Position numbers and translations under genes: made by a program. A model generated the notes under the pieces. The model was not told the DNA's origin and made no database searches. It worked only from the letters and a program-made list of their open reading frames with translations. A stretch of 64,000 nucleotides of DNA from RUG705 sp934101175 (GTDB lineage: Bacteria > Bacillota_I > Bacilli_A > RF39 > UBA660), in NCBI GenBank assembly GCA_934101175.1, contig CAKOQC010000001.1, positions 62,001 through 126,000 on the forward strand, read 5' to 3'. Below, one piece after another: positions 26,832 through 37,219 of the stretch (the first letter of the stretch is position 1; each line of letters opens with the position of its first letter).

Positions 26832-28415
26832 ATGAATAAAGCAAAGCAAAATAATGAAAATACTAGAACTGCTAATGTTATAAGAAATGTCTGGGTAGGT
26901 TTAATATGTCAAATATTAGTACTTTTTGCCAGTTTTGCTAATAGAACGATTTTTATAAATGCTCTAGGTAATGATTATTTAAGTATTAATGGCTTATTTT
27001 CTAATATCTTAAATATGTTATCATTTGTAGAGCTAGGTTTTGGTACTGCTCTTATATATATGTTATATAAACCAGTAGCTAATGATGATATTGAAAAGAC
27101 TAGAAGTATAATAAAGTATTATAAAAAAGTATATACCATTATTGGTAGTTTAATGTTTTTATTAGGAATATTAGTAATTCCATTTATGAAGTTTATCATC
27201 AAAGATGCTCCAGATATTCCTGAGAATTTAACTATAATATATTTATTATTCTTAACAAGTACTTGCATCGGCTACTTTTTTGCTCATAAATCAGCTATTA
27301 TTAATGCTAATCAAAAAAATTATATTGTAAGTATTTATAATCAACTAGGTAAACTAGTTCAAGCAATCATTCAAATAGTATTCTTATTAGTTACTAAAAA
27401 ATATATTGCTTATCTAATTATACAAGTAGTTATGACTTTAGTTAGCAATATTTTAATATCACTTAAAGCTAATAAATTATATCCATATTTAAAAGAAAAG
27501 ACTACTAAAGATATTTCTAAAGAAGATAAGAAAACAATTACATCTAAAGTAAAATCATTAATTCTCTATCGTCTAGGTCCATCAATCTTAAATGGTTCTG
27601 ATAACTTAATTTTATCAGCATGTGTTAGCTTATCAGCAGTAGGAATATATTCAAATTACTATCTAATAACTAATTACTTAAATCTATTTCTAAATCAGAT
27701 AACATCTTCCTTAGAAACGAGTATTGGTAATTTAAATGCTAGTGATAATGCCGCACAAAAAGAGTGGGTATTCTATAAAATACTATATGTTTGTTTCTTA
27801 ATATATGGGACTGTTTCTATATTATTAATGGCTTCAATTAATGATTTTATTCATATTTGGTTAGGAGATAAATATTTATTCTCATCACTAATAGTATTCA
27901 CTATAGTATTATATAATTACGCTAATGGTATGCATTTTCCATGTTGCTCATATCGAACTACTGCTGCTTTATTTGATAAATCTAAATATGTTCCTGTATA
28001 TGAAGCTGTATTAAATATTGGAATATCTATTATCTTAGCTAAGTATCTTGGCGTAGCCGGTGTCTTCTTAGGAACATCTATCTCTAAATTCTTAACATTC
28101 TCTTGGACAGACCCCGTTATCATTTATAAATATTTATTTAAGAATAACAATTTAAAAGAATACTTTAAAAAATACTTTTATTATCTCTTTATCACTTTAT
28201 CAGTAGGAGCTTTTATATTCTACTTATCATCTTTAGTACCAGTATCTAACTATCTAACATGGTTTATAAAATCTTGCCTTCTAGGAATAATTACTCTATT
28301 ACTTATTTGGATATTTACAAGAAGAATGCAAGAATATAAAGAAATAAAAGACTTAATACGTAATTTACTTTCTAAAATAATTAATAAATTTAAAAAGGAG
28401 AGAAAAGCATGTTAA
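26832..28415 (+). CDS. polysaccharide flippase (Wzx-like, MOP superfamily)
   Basis: 527 residues with 12-14 membrane helices and a short basic C terminus (NKFKKERK). The N-terminal pattern NVWVGLICQILVLFASFANRTIFINALGNDYLSINGLFSNIL is typical of lipopolysaccharide/teichuronic-type flippases. It would flip undecaprenyl-linked repeat units across the membrane. First gene of a 13-kb operon; the next start overlaps its stop by 7 bases. Alternative members of the superfamily (MATE) are unlikely in this context. Confidence 0.85.
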   Translation: MNKAKQNNENTRTANVIRNVWVGLICQILVLFASFANRTIFINALGNDYLSINGLFSNILNMLSFVELGFGTALIYMLYKPVANDDIEKTRSIIKYYKKVYTIIGSLMFLLGILVIPFMKFIIKDAPDIPENLTIIYLLFLTSTCIGYFFAHKSAIINANQKNYIVSIYNQLGKLVQAIIQIVFLLVTKKYIAYLIIQVVMTLVSNILISLKANKLYPYLKEKTTKDISKEDKKTITSKVKSLILYRLGPSILNGSDNLILSACVSLSAVGIYSNYYLITNYLNLFLNQITSSLETSIGNLNASDNAAQKEWVFYKILYVCFLIYGTVSILLMASINDFIHIWLGDKYLFSSLIVFTIVLYNYANGMHFPCCSYRTTAALFDKSKYVPVYEAVLNIGISIILAKYLGVAGVFLGTSISKFLTFSWTDPVIIYKYLFKNNNLKEYFKKYFYYLFITLSVGAFIFYLSSLVPVSNYLTWFIKSCLLGIITLLLIWIFTRRMQEYKEIKDLIRNLLSKIINKFKKERKAC

Positions 28416-29608
28416 AAGTATGTTTAATAACTACCAATTTATTACCAGTTCCTTGTGTTTTAGGAGGAGCTATTGAAGGTTTAGTAACAAATATCATTGA
28501 TGAACAAGAAATAGAAAATAAATTAGACTTAACTGTAGTGTCAATCTATAATCAAGAAGCATTCGCATCTAGTAAGAACTATCATCATACAAAATTTATC
28601 TATATTAAGAAAAATCTATCATATATGCTTACTAGTATTATATATAAAACTATAAATAAATTATTTAAAACAAATCTAAATACTTATAATCATATGGTCT
28701 TAAAAAAGATTAAGAATATGAATTTTGATTATGTCGTAGCAGAAGGTGGCCATTATGAAAGTTATAATAAGTTCTTAAAATATTATAAAAGAAATCAGCT
28801 AATACTTCATCTTCATCATCAAGAAACATCTAAACCTATTATTGATAAAACTTTCTCAAGAGTATTAGGAGTTTCTAACTTTATTGCTAATGACTTTGCT
28901 ACTACTACGAATAAAATAGCTACTTATACACTATATAACGGTATAAAAACTGATAAGTTTACCAAGAAAGTAAGTAATAAAGAACTAGATGATTTAAGAG
29001 CTAAATATAACTTATCTCCCAATGACTTTGTAGTATTATTTTGTGGAAGACTTGTTAAAGAGAAGGGAGTACTAGAATTAATACAAGCCATTAAATCTAT
29101 TCCCAATAAAGACATTAAACTCTTAATACTAGGTAATAATCCTTTTACTAATAATCAAAAAGATGAATATATTAAAGAGCTAGAATTAGCTATTAAAGGC
29201 TATGAAGAAAGAATTATCTTTACTGGATATATAAATAACTGGGAAGTCTATATTTACTATAATCTTTCTGATATTGTATGTATTCCTTCTATGTGGGAAG
29301 ATGCTGCTACTTTAGTATGCGTCGAAGCCATGTTATGTAAAAAAGTAGTTCTAGCTACTAATAGTGGAGGTATCCCAGAACACTTACCAAAAAATGCCTC
29401 ATTAGTCGTAGAAAAAGGCCCAAAAGCCGTCAAAAATCTAAAAACAGGTATAATGAGTTTATATAATGAAAGAGAAAAACTACCTGAAATGGGAAAAATT
29501 GCTTGTAATCACGCTAAAAGATTTAATTCTCAAAAGATGTATTTAGGATTAGTTAATTATCTATTAAAATTCTATCAAGAAGATAAAGGAGATAAAAATG
29601 AAATTTAG
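28409..29608 (+). CDS. glycosyltransferase family 4
   Basis: 399 residues, GT-B fold. The N-terminal acceptor half has the glycine-rich LGGAIEGLV motif (about 18-26). The C-terminal donor half has FVVLFCGRLVKEKGVLELIQAI (about 205-226), IIFTGYI, and the EX7E-type region PSMWEDAATLVCVEAMLCKKVVLATNSGGIPEHL (about 290-325). Cytoplasmic; adds one sugar to the lipid-linked repeat unit. Start overlaps the flippase stop and has an AAGGAGAG site inside that gene. Confidence 0.88.
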   Translation: MLKVCLITTNLLPVPCVLGGAIEGLVTNIIDEQEIENKLDLTVVSIYNQEAFASSKNYHHTKFIYIKKNLSYMLTSIIYKTINKLFKTNLNTYNHMVLKKIKNMNFDYVVAEGGHYESYNKFLKYYKRNQLILHLHHQETSKPIIDKTFSRVLGVSNFIANDFATTTNKIATYTLYNGIKTDKFTKKVSNKELDDLRAKYNLSPNDFVVLFCGRLVKEKGVLELIQAIKSIPNKDIKLLILGNNPFTNNQKDEYIKELELAIKGYEERIIFTGYINNWEVYIYYNLSDIVCIPSMWEDAATLVCVEAMLCKKVVLATNSGGIPEHLPKNASLVVEKGPKAVKNLKTGIMSLYNEREKLPEMGKIACNHAKRFNSQKMYLGLVNYLLKFYQEDKGDKNEI

Positions 29609-30533
29609 TATAATTATTCCTGTATATAATGTTGAACCATACTTAGAAAAATGTCTTGATAGTGTAATAAATCAAACATATAAAAATTTTGAAGTAATTA
29701 TTGTTAATGACTCATCTCCAGATAATAGTCAAAAAATAATTGATAAATATGTAAAAAAAGATAAACGTTTTAAAGGATATATAAAAGAAAATGGCGGTGT
29801 AAGTTCTGTTAGAAATTATGGCTTACAAAAAGTATCTGGTGATTATATCTTATTCTTAGATGGTGATGATTATATTGACATCTCTCTCTTAGAAGAACTA
29901 TCTAAAAAAATAGCTAATCAATATCCTGATATCGTTCGTTTTTCACTATCTACAGTAACTGAAAAAAATGAACTTATTAAAGAAATACCTATTAAAGAAA
30001 CTGATAATACTAAAGAAGAAGCTATTGATGAAATTGTTAAAAATGAATTTGTAGACGTTGTCTGGGCTTATGCCTATAATACTACATTCTTTAAGAAAAA
30101 TAAATTTACTTTTACTGAAGAAAAAACCCATGAAGATTTTGGCATAATTCTTCTAATTCTTGCTGCATCTAGTACTATAAAAATACTTGATTTTAAAGGA
30201 TACTATTACGTACAAAGATCCACTAGTATCATGAATGTAAAAGAATATTCTAAAATAAGGAAAAGAGTAGCTGATTTCTTCTATTTCCATCTAAATAATA
30301 AAAAAAACTTACCAACTGATTACTGTGGTAAATTACTTCTAAGTTTTTCCGCCTCATGTACTATTACTAAAGGTCGTGAATTAAATGATGAAGACTTAGA
30401 TAAATACATTAAAGCCCTAAAAAAATATCATGTTGTAAAAGACATCTATAGTAATAATATAAAAAGAATAATTAAAAAACTCTACTTAAAATTTAATCTA
30501 AAAAAATATATTATATCATTAAGGAGTAAGTGA
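29598..30533 (+). CDS. glycosyltransferase family 2
   Basis: 311 residues, GT-A fold: SIIIPVYNVEPYLEKCLDSVINQTY at the start, IIVNDSSPDN, and the DxD-type metal site FLDGDDYID near residue 92. C-terminal basic region KRIIKKLYLKFNLKKYI may touch the membrane. It overlaps the previous gene by 11 bases and has an AAGGAG site. The sugar specificity cannot be read. Confidence 0.9.
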   Translation: MKFSIIIPVYNVEPYLEKCLDSVINQTYKNFEVIIVNDSSPDNSQKIIDKYVKKDKRFKGYIKENGGVSSVRNYGLQKVSGDYILFLDGDDYIDISLLEELSKKIANQYPDIVRFSLSTVTEKNELIKEIPIKETDNTKEEAIDEIVKNEFVDVVWAYAYNTTFFKKNKFTFTEEKTHEDFGIILLILAASSTIKILDFKGYYYVQRSTSIMNVKEYSKIRKRVADFFYFHLNNKKNLPTDYCGKLLLSFSASCTITKGRELNDEDLDKYIKALKKYHVVKDIYSNNIKRIIKKLYLKFNLKKYIISLRSK

Positions 30534-30537
30534 TAAA

Positions 30538-31398
30538 ATGATAACTATTTTTACCCCTTCATATAATAGGGAAAAAGAATTAAAAATACTATATAATTCT
30601 TTATTAAAACAAAATTATAATGACTTTGAATGGTTAATTGTCGATGACGGAAGCTCTGATAATACCAAAAAATATATCACCAGTCTAAAAAAAGAAAATA
30701 AAATTAAGATTAATTATGTATATAAAGAAAATGGTGGTAAACAATCAGCATATAATAAAGGATTAGAAGAAACTAAAGGAGATATCTTTCTTTGTATTGA
30801 CTCTGATGATTGCCTAAAAGAAAATATTCTAAAAACGATTGCTGATGACTTTAAGAAAATATCTTCTAAAAAGGATATCGGAGGAGTTATCTATCTTCAA
30901 AGTTATATCACTAATAAAGATAAAATAATTGGTACTGAGTTTCCTCAAGATAAAATGTATGAAAATTATTTTAATCTCTATCATCACCATAAAATTACTG
31001 GCGATAAATTAATTATTTTAAAAACTGAAGTAGCTAAAGAATACTATTTCCCATTAATACCTGGAGAAAAATTTATTCCTGAAGCTCTAATCTTTAATCG
31101 TATTTCCGATAAATATAAGTTTTTATGTAGAAATATTATTGCTGCTCATAAAGAATATTTAACTGAAGGCTACTCAAATAATTATTTTTCTCTTGTAAAA
31201 AGAAATCCTTTAGGAAATCGTCTATATTATAAAGAGTTATATTCTAAAGAAAAGAGTATCTATAATATTTATGGTTATTTACTTTATAGTATCTATGGTA
31301 AAGTATCTTTTAAAAGCATTCTAAAAGAGCATCCTGCTAAAGTATTAATCATTTTAATGTATCTTCCCACACTATTAATAAGTGTTATAAGAAAGTAG
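30538..31398 (+). CDS. glycosyltransferase family 2
   Basis: 286 residues. MITIFTPSYNREKELKILYNSLLKQ, WLIVDDGSSDNT and the metal site LCIDSDDC near residue 85 mark a GT-A enzyme. The PGEKFIPEALIFNRI segment near residue 178 is typical of the TupA/GT2 group that handles short capsular chains. C terminus hydrophobic (VLIILMYLPTLLISVI), so probably membrane-associated. Behind AAGGAG at 30521-30526. Confidence 0.9.
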   Translation: MITIFTPSYNREKELKILYNSLLKQNYNDFEWLIVDDGSSDNTKKYITSLKKENKIKINYVYKENGGKQSAYNKGLEETKGDIFLCIDSDDCLKENILKTIADDFKKISSKKDIGGVIYLQSYITNKDKIIGTEFPQDKMYENYFNLYHHHKITGDKLIILKTEVAKEYYFPLIPGEKFIPEALIFNRISDKYKFLCRNIIAAHKEYLTEGYSNNYFSLVKRNPLGNRLYYKELYSKEKSIYNIYGYLLYSIYGKVSFKSILKEHPAKVLIILMYLPTLLISVIRK

Positions 31399-31404
31399 GT
31401 AAAT

Positions 31405-32448
31405 ATGAAAATAAATATAATAACAACTAAAACAACTCCCAATTTCCATGCCGGACAAAAAGCTCCAAGTGACATAATAGAAATACTTAAAAAAGAGTAT
31501 CCTGTAAGAACAACATTTTTTGATGAAGTTCCTACTAAAAATCCAATATTAAAAGTAACTAAAAGATTAAATTATGGTTATCAATTCTTAAAATCTCGTT
31601 TAAAAAAAGAAGTTGTCGTCTTGCAGTTTCCCTTACCAGAAATATCTAAAATTCTAAATTCTATCTTTTTATTCAATATGAATTTCTTAGATAAATCAAA
31701 AACTGTTATCTTAATTCATGATGTAAATGGTCTACGTTTTCAAGATAAAGAATTATATGATATAGAATTATCAAGATTAAATAAAGTAAAATACGTAATT
31801 GTACATAATAAGAAAATGCAAGAAAAACTAATATCAGATGGTCTAAAATCAAAGTCTTATACCTTAGAATTATTTGATTATCTATGTGATGAGTTAAAAG
31901 AAGACAAAACATCTAAGAAGCATGATAAATCTATTAAAGTAGTATATGCTGGAAATCTAGCTAAAGAAAAAAGTCCATTTATTCATGAGCTAAAAGATAA
32001 TAAAATGAAATGGCACTTATCTTTATATGGAGTAGGTATAGATAAAGATTTATCTTCTAAAATAACTTACCATGGTAAATATCCTGCTGCAGTATTACCT
32101 GCTAAATTAGAAGGTGATGTTGGTTTAATTTGGGATGGTGCAAAAGATACTAGTGATGAAAACTACCAAATGAAAAACTATACTAAATATAATAATCCTC
32201 ACAAACTATCTTGCTACATGGCTGCAGGGCTTCCCGTTATTGTTTGGGAAAAATCTGCTATTAGTGAATTTGTTAAAAAGAATAATTTAGGATATACTAT
32301 AAAAACTCTTGAAGATATTAATAACCTAGACTTCTCTAATTTAGAAGAATTAAAGAAAAATGTTAAAAAAATTCAAAGTAGAGTAGTAGCGGGTGAATAT
32401 ACTAAAAAAGTATTTAATAAAGTTTTAAAGGATATGGGTGAAATATAA
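31405..32448 (+). CDS. probable galactofuranosyltransferase (WbbI-like)
   Basis: 347 residues. The C-terminal half carries GDVGLIWDG, NYTKYNNPHKLSCYMAAGLPVIVW and a following ISEFVKKNNLGYTI, the arrangement seen in the beta-1,6-galactofuranosyltransferase WbbI of Escherichia coli. Its stop codon overlaps the start of glf (TAATG), so donor synthesis and transfer are translationally linked. I infer UDP-galactofuranose as donor from this pairing; acceptor unknown. Confidence 0.75.
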   Translation: MKINIITTKTTPNFHAGQKAPSDIIEILKKEYPVRTTFFDEVPTKNPILKVTKRLNYGYQFLKSRLKKEVVVLQFPLPEISKILNSIFLFNMNFLDKSKTVILIHDVNGLRFQDKELYDIELSRLNKVKYVIVHNKKMQEKLISDGLKSKSYTLELFDYLCDELKEDKTSKKHDKSIKVVYAGNLAKEKSPFIHELKDNKMKWHLSLYGVGIDKDLSSKITYHGKYPAAVLPAKLEGDVGLIWDGAKDTSDENYQMKNYTKYNNPHKLSCYMAAGLPVIVWEKSAISEFVKKNNLGYTIKTLEDINNLDFSNLEELKKNVKKIQSRVVAGEYTKKVFNKVLKDMGEI

Positions 32449-33557
32449 TGAAATATGATTATTTAATCGTTGGAGCCGGATTATTTGGGGGGACATTTGC
32501 TTATGAAATGACTAAAAGAGGTAAGAAATGTCTTATAGTAGAAAAAAGACCACACACTGGAGGAAACATCTATTGTGAAAAAATAAATAATATTAACGTT
32601 CACAAATATGGTGCACATATATTCCATACTAGTAATAAAGCTATCTGGGAATATCTAAATAAATTTACAGAGTTTAATAATTACATAAATTCACCAATAG
32701 CTAATTATCATAACGAATTATATAATTTACCATTTAACATGAATACCTTCACTAAAATATGGCCTGACGTAATAACTCCAGAAGATGCTAAGAAAAAGAT
32801 TATGGAAGAAGTTAATGAATTAAATGGTAAAACTCCAAGTAACTTAGAAGAACAAGCTATCTCATTAGTAGGAAGAACTATCTATGAAAAACTAGTAAAA
32901 GAATATACTGAAAAACAATGGGGAAAAGATTGTAAACAATTACCATCTTTCATTATCAAAAGATTACCTGTAAGATATACATTCAATAATAACTATTTTA
33001 ATGATCCTTATCAAGGAATACCTGTAAATGGTTATAATCAAATAATCGATAAAATGTTAGAAGGTTCAGATATAATTCTAAATACAGATTTCTTAAAAGA
33101 AAAAGATAAATATAAAAATATGGCTAATCGTATTATTTATACTGGTATGATTGATGAATACTTTGACTATTCACTTGGTCACCTTGAATATCGTACCTTA
33201 AAATTTGAAAATGAAATTTATGAAGATATCGATAATTATCAAGGAAATGCTGTTATTAATTATACCGGCAAAGAAGTTCCATATACAAGAATTATTGAAC
33301 ATAAACATTTTGAATTTAATGATTGTAAAGGTACTATTATTACTAAAGAATATCCTAGTACATGGACCCCTAATGATGAAGCTTACTATCCAGTAAATGA
33401 TGATAAGAATAATTCTTTATATGAAAAGTATCAAGAGTTAGCTAAAAAGGAAGAAAATGTCGTATTTGGAGGACGTTTAGGACAATATAAATATTATGAT
33501 ATGGATAAAGTAATTGCTTCAGCTCTTGACTTAGTAGCATCAGAAGAAAGTAGGTAA
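32448..33557 (+). CDS. glf: UDP-galactopyranose mutase
   Basis: 369 residues. A flavoenzyme converting UDP-galactopyranose to UDP-galactofuranose in the cytoplasm. The FAD-binding GAGLFGG motif is at about 8-14, followed by EKRPHTGGNIY, HKYGAHIFHT (substrate His), the KEYTEKQWGKD segment, ITKEYPS and the C-terminal FGGRLGQYKYYDMD. Length and all landmarks are normal. Its presence shows that the surface glycan made by this operon contains galactofuranose. Confidence 0.97.
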   Translation: MKYDYLIVGAGLFGGTFAYEMTKRGKKCLIVEKRPHTGGNIYCEKINNINVHKYGAHIFHTSNKAIWEYLNKFTEFNNYINSPIANYHNELYNLPFNMNTFTKIWPDVITPEDAKKKIMEEVNELNGKTPSNLEEQAISLVGRTIYEKLVKEYTEKQWGKDCKQLPSFIIKRLPVRYTFNNNYFNDPYQGIPVNGYNQIIDKMLEGSDIILNTDFLKEKDKYKNMANRIIYTGMIDEYFDYSLGHLEYRTLKFENEIYEDIDNYQGNAVINYTGKEVPYTRIIEHKHFEFNDCKGTIITKEYPSTWTPNDEAYYPVNDDKNNSLYEKYQELAKKEENVVFGGRLGQYKYYDMDKVIASALDLVASEESR

Positions 33558-33560
33558 CCC

Positions 33561-34637
33561 ATGAAAAAATTACTCATATTTGGTTATACCATGGAAATGG
33601 GTGGCGCTGAAAAAGCCTTATCAGATACTCTAAATTACTTACACGATAAATGTGAAATAGATTTATATCTTCTAGAGAAAAAAGGTATCTTACTAAATAG
33701 TATTCCTGCTAATGTAAATGTCTATCAAATGAAGAAAAATCTCTTTACTTATGCCTTATTTAGATATATTCCCTTTATAAGAAAACTAGTAATAAATAAA
33801 ATTGCTAATAAAAAAGACTATGGTTATGTCTTCGGTTACATGGAAGGACGCTGCGGCACTTGGGTAAGTGATATCAAGAAAAATCTAAAAAAATATGCCT
33901 GGATACACAACGATGTTACTAAATTTAATATCGGTATTAGTGATAAAGAAGCAAGAAACAGTTATAGTAACGTAGATAAAGTAATCTGTGTTTCAAAGGA
34001 AGCTAAAGAAAAATTTATCTCCAAATATCAAATAGACCCTAATAAAGTAGAAGTTATCTATAATTTTATTGATGAAGATACCATTATAAAAAAATCTACT
34101 GCCTTCAAAGTAAAAAATAAAGTCTTTACTTTTGTAAATGTTGCTAAAATGCGTGATCAAAAACGTCAAGACCGTTTAGTTAATGCCGCTGTATATCTAA
34201 AAGAAAAAGGTTACAAATTTCAAATCCAATTAGTGGGAGACGGCCCCAATTATGATAAAATAAAATCTCTAATTGAAGAAAAACAAGTATCTGATGTCGT
34301 TAAAACCTTAGGATTACAAGAAAATCCTTATCCATATATTAAAAATGCTGATTATTTTGTTTTATCAAGTTATATGGAAGGTTATGGCATAGTCATAAAA
34401 GAAGCATTATTTTTACATACTAAAATAATTACTACTGATGTCGTAGGACCAAGAGAAATTCTTCTAGATGGTAAATATGGTCTTATTATCCCTAACAATG
34501 ATGAAGATATAAAGTATGCTATGGAAGATGTCATGAAAAATAAAGAAAAATATAAATATTTAGAAGAAAATATTAAATCATATCATGGTGATAATGATAT
34601 GATAAAAGAAAAAACTATGAAATTATTAGACTTATAG
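33561..34637 (+). CDS. glycosyltransferase family 4
   Basis: 358 residues, GT-B. Starts KKLLIFGYTMEMGGAEKAL, then VICVSKEAKEKF and VEVIYNFID before the donor domain (FTFVNVAKMRDQKRQDRLVNA, QLVGDGPNYDKI, FVLSSYMEGYGIVIKEAL). The E-x7-E-like pair lies in the last segment. Four bases after glf. Adds a further sugar to the repeat unit. Confidence 0.88.
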   Translation: MKKLLIFGYTMEMGGAEKALSDTLNYLHDKCEIDLYLLEKKGILLNSIPANVNVYQMKKNLFTYALFRYIPFIRKLVINKIANKKDYGYVFGYMEGRCGTWVSDIKKNLKKYAWIHNDVTKFNIGISDKEARNSYSNVDKVICVSKEAKEKFISKYQIDPNKVEVIYNFIDEDTIIKKSTAFKVKNKVFTFVNVAKMRDQKRQDRLVNAAVYLKEKGYKFQIQLVGDGPNYDKIKSLIEEKQVSDVVKTLGLQENPYPYIKNADYFVLSSYMEGYGIVIKEALFLHTKIITTDVVGPREILLDGKYGLIIPNNDEDIKYAMEDVMKNKEKYKYLEENIKSYHGDNDMIKEKTMKLLDL

Positions 34638-34649
34638 AAGGTGATTATT

Positions 34650-37208
34650 ATGCAAAAAAAAGAAGATAAACTACTAAAAATATTCTTAATATATATTATT
34701 CTTCAACCATTTCTAGATATACTATCATATCTATCCATAAGAGATATTATTCCTTTTGGTATTTCCACATACCTAAAACCAATATTTGTTTTCGCTCTAG
34801 GAGCATATCTCTTATTTACAAAATGTAATAATAAAAAATCATGGCTAATCTATATTAGTTTATTTGCTATCTTAACTATAGGACATTCTTATCTCTTATA
34901 TAAATTATTAATAGATACTAGTGTCATTCTCCATGAATTAAGATTTTTAATAAATATTGCTTATATGGTAGCCTTATTTATAATAACTAGTGCTATCTTT
35001 AAAGATTATCCTGATAAAGAAGAATTATTACGTAAATTAAAAAAGACTATTCTTATAACATTCTGTCTATATTTTGGTCTACTATTAGTATCTATCTTAT
35101 CAGGAACAGCTTCCAAAACATACGAATATGCTGATTTAAACAAATTAGGATATAAAGGTTGGTTTGATTCAGGACAAATCTTAGGACATGCTTTTTCTAT
35201 CATTTTTCCATCATTAATCTATATCATTTTATCTCCTAAAAGAAAATGGTATTATCGTGTTATCATAATGACTCTTTTCATAGTAGGAGTAAGTTTAATT
35301 GGTACTAAAGTTCCTTATTTCATCACTTTAATAGTATGCATACTCTACTTATTAGTATCTATCTTTGTAAAAATATTTAATAAAGAACATAAATCTAATT
35401 ACTTTAACTTAGCTTTAATATCTATAATAATTATTGCTATGCTTACTACTTATAAGTATACCCCTGTAAAATATAATACCGATATCAATAGAAATAATGC
35501 TCAAACTAGCATTGATGATTATAATCTAGGTAATGAATCTGGTTCAAATAGTATCTTATCTATTGAAGAATTAAAAGAAATGTATCCTAATAGAGATATT
35601 AATAGATTAATTGAATATCAAGAATGGAATAAAGAAGCTAGTGAATATTTACAAACTCTATTTAAAGAAAATAAACTTCATCCATCAAATATGCGTTTCA
35701 AACAAATCTATTATGCTAATAAAAAATATAAATTATCTAGTATTGAATATAAAATATTTGGACTTGGTTTTTTAAATCAAGATACCTCACTTGCTTTAGA
35801 AAGTGATTTCTTTATGGCTCTTTATTCGTTTGGTATCCTAGGTCTAATTCTCTTCTTAATTATTCCATTAAAAGAGTTTATAAAATCAACTATCTTTATC
35901 TTAAAACATCTTAGATTAATAGACCTTGAAACATATATGCTATATATGGGCTTAGGAGTATTCTTCTGTATCAGTATCTATGCTGGTTACACTTATATTT
36001 ATACTAATTTCTCAATCTTTTTAGTAATATTAATATCAATGTTAAAGATAAAACGTTATTTATTAAAGAAATCTTTATTAAAAGAAAATAAAGTATCATT
36101 CTTACTTCTACACTTAGGTTATGGTGGTATTGAAACAGCTACTATTAATACGGCTAATGCTCTATCAGATAAGTATGAAGTAGAATTAGTATCTTTCTAT
36201 AATCTTACTAAAAATCAAGTAAATCGTCTAAATAATAATATTAAAGTTAAGTACCTATATCAAGGAGAACCTAATAAAGAAGTCTTCCTAGAAAGCCTTA
36301 AAAATCATAAACTATTAAAAGTACTTAAAGAAGGACTAAAAGCCGCAAGTATTCTAATTAAGAAAAAAGTTCTAGTTATCCATGAAATAATCAATAATAA
36401 CTCTAAGTTTTTAGTATCTACTCGTTATGAATTTAGTATGCTATTAAGTAAATATGGTTTTAAAGAAACTACTAAGATTGCTGCCGAGCATCACTATCAT
36501 AATAATTCTAAAAAATATATTTCTATCTTGGAACATAAATATAATAATATTGATTATTTACTTGCTCTAACTAAAACTCTAGAAGAAGATTATCATCACT
36601 TCTTAAAGCATAATCATCATACTAAAATAGTTCTTATGCCTAACATGCTAGAAAGTATTCCTACTAAAAAGAGTACTCTAGAAAAGAAAGAAATAATTAC
36701 TATGAGTCGTCTTGATTATGGTAAGAAAAATGATGATATTATTAAAGCTTTTGCTAAAACTAACTATCAAAATTGGCACCTATCTATTCTAGGAGATGGT
36801 TCTGAATATGAAAATCTATCTTCCTTAATAAAAGAACTACATCTAGAAAATAATGTATCTTTAGAAGGATATATTCCTAAAGAAAAACTAGAAGGTTACT
36901 TATTAAATTCTAGTATCTTCTTAATGGCTTCCCTTACTGAAGGACTGCCTATGGTCTTACTTGAGGCTATGAGTTATGGCTTGCCGTGTATCGCTTATGA
37001 GACTGCTAGCGGTGTAAATGATATTATTGATAATGGTAAAAACGGTTATGTCATAAAAGAAAGAAATGAAGAATTGTATATAAAAAGATTACAATTACTT
37101 ATGGATGATGCCACCTTGCGTAATAAAATGAGTAAAGAAGCCCTAGAAAAAGTGAAATATTTTTCTAAAGAAAATATCGTAAAAAAGTGGTATAATATTC
37201 TAAAGTAA
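34650..37208 (+). CDS. O-antigen polymerase/ligase-like membrane protein fused to a GT4 glycosyltransferase
   Basis: 852 residues. Residues 1 to about 470 hold ten or so membrane helices with a large external loop near 275-370, the plan of Wzy/O-antigen ligase proteins. Residues about 480-852 form a GT-B glycosyltransferase: FLLLHLGYGGIETATINTANAL, IITMSRLDYGKKNDDIIKAF, LSILGDGSEYENL and LMASLTEGLPMVLLEAMSYGLPCIAYET. Polymerisation and glycosyl transfer are usually separate proteins. I start at ATG 34650 behind AAGGTGAT; the GTG at 34641 lies within that site. Confidence 0.82.
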   Translation: MQKKEDKLLKIFLIYIILQPFLDILSYLSIRDIIPFGISTYLKPIFVFALGAYLLFTKCNNKKSWLIYISLFAILTIGHSYLLYKLLIDTSVILHELRFLINIAYMVALFIITSAIFKDYPDKEELLRKLKKTILITFCLYFGLLLVSILSGTASKTYEYADLNKLGYKGWFDSGQILGHAFSIIFPSLIYIILSPKRKWYYRVIIMTLFIVGVSLIGTKVPYFITLIVCILYLLVSIFVKIFNKEHKSNYFNLALISIIIIAMLTTYKYTPVKYNTDINRNNAQTSIDDYNLGNESGSNSILSIEELKEMYPNRDINRLIEYQEWNKEASEYLQTLFKENKLHPSNMRFKQIYYANKKYKLSSIEYKIFGLGFLNQDTSLALESDFFMALYSFGILGLILFLIIPLKEFIKSTIFILKHLRLIDLETYMLYMGLGVFFCISIYAGYTYIYTNFSIFLVILISMLKIKRYLLKKSLLKENKVSFLLLHLGYGGIETATINTANALSDKYEVELVSFYNLTKNQVNRLNNNIKVKYLYQGEPNKEVFLESLKNHKLLKVLKEGLKAASILIKKKVLVIHEIINNNSKFLVSTRYEFSMLLSKYGFKETTKIAAEHHYHNNSKKYISILEHKYNNIDYLLALTKTLEEDYHHFLKHNHHTKIVLMPNMLESIPTKKSTLEKKEIITMSRLDYGKKNDDIIKAFAKTNYQNWHLSILGDGSEYENLSSLIKELHLENNVSLEGYIPKEKLEGYLLNSSIFLMASLTEGLPMVLLEAMSYGLPCIAYETASGVNDIIDNGKNGYVIKERNEELYIKRLQLLMDDATLRNKMSKEALEKVKYFSKENIVKKWYNILK

Positions 37209-37219
37209 AGGAGATAATT

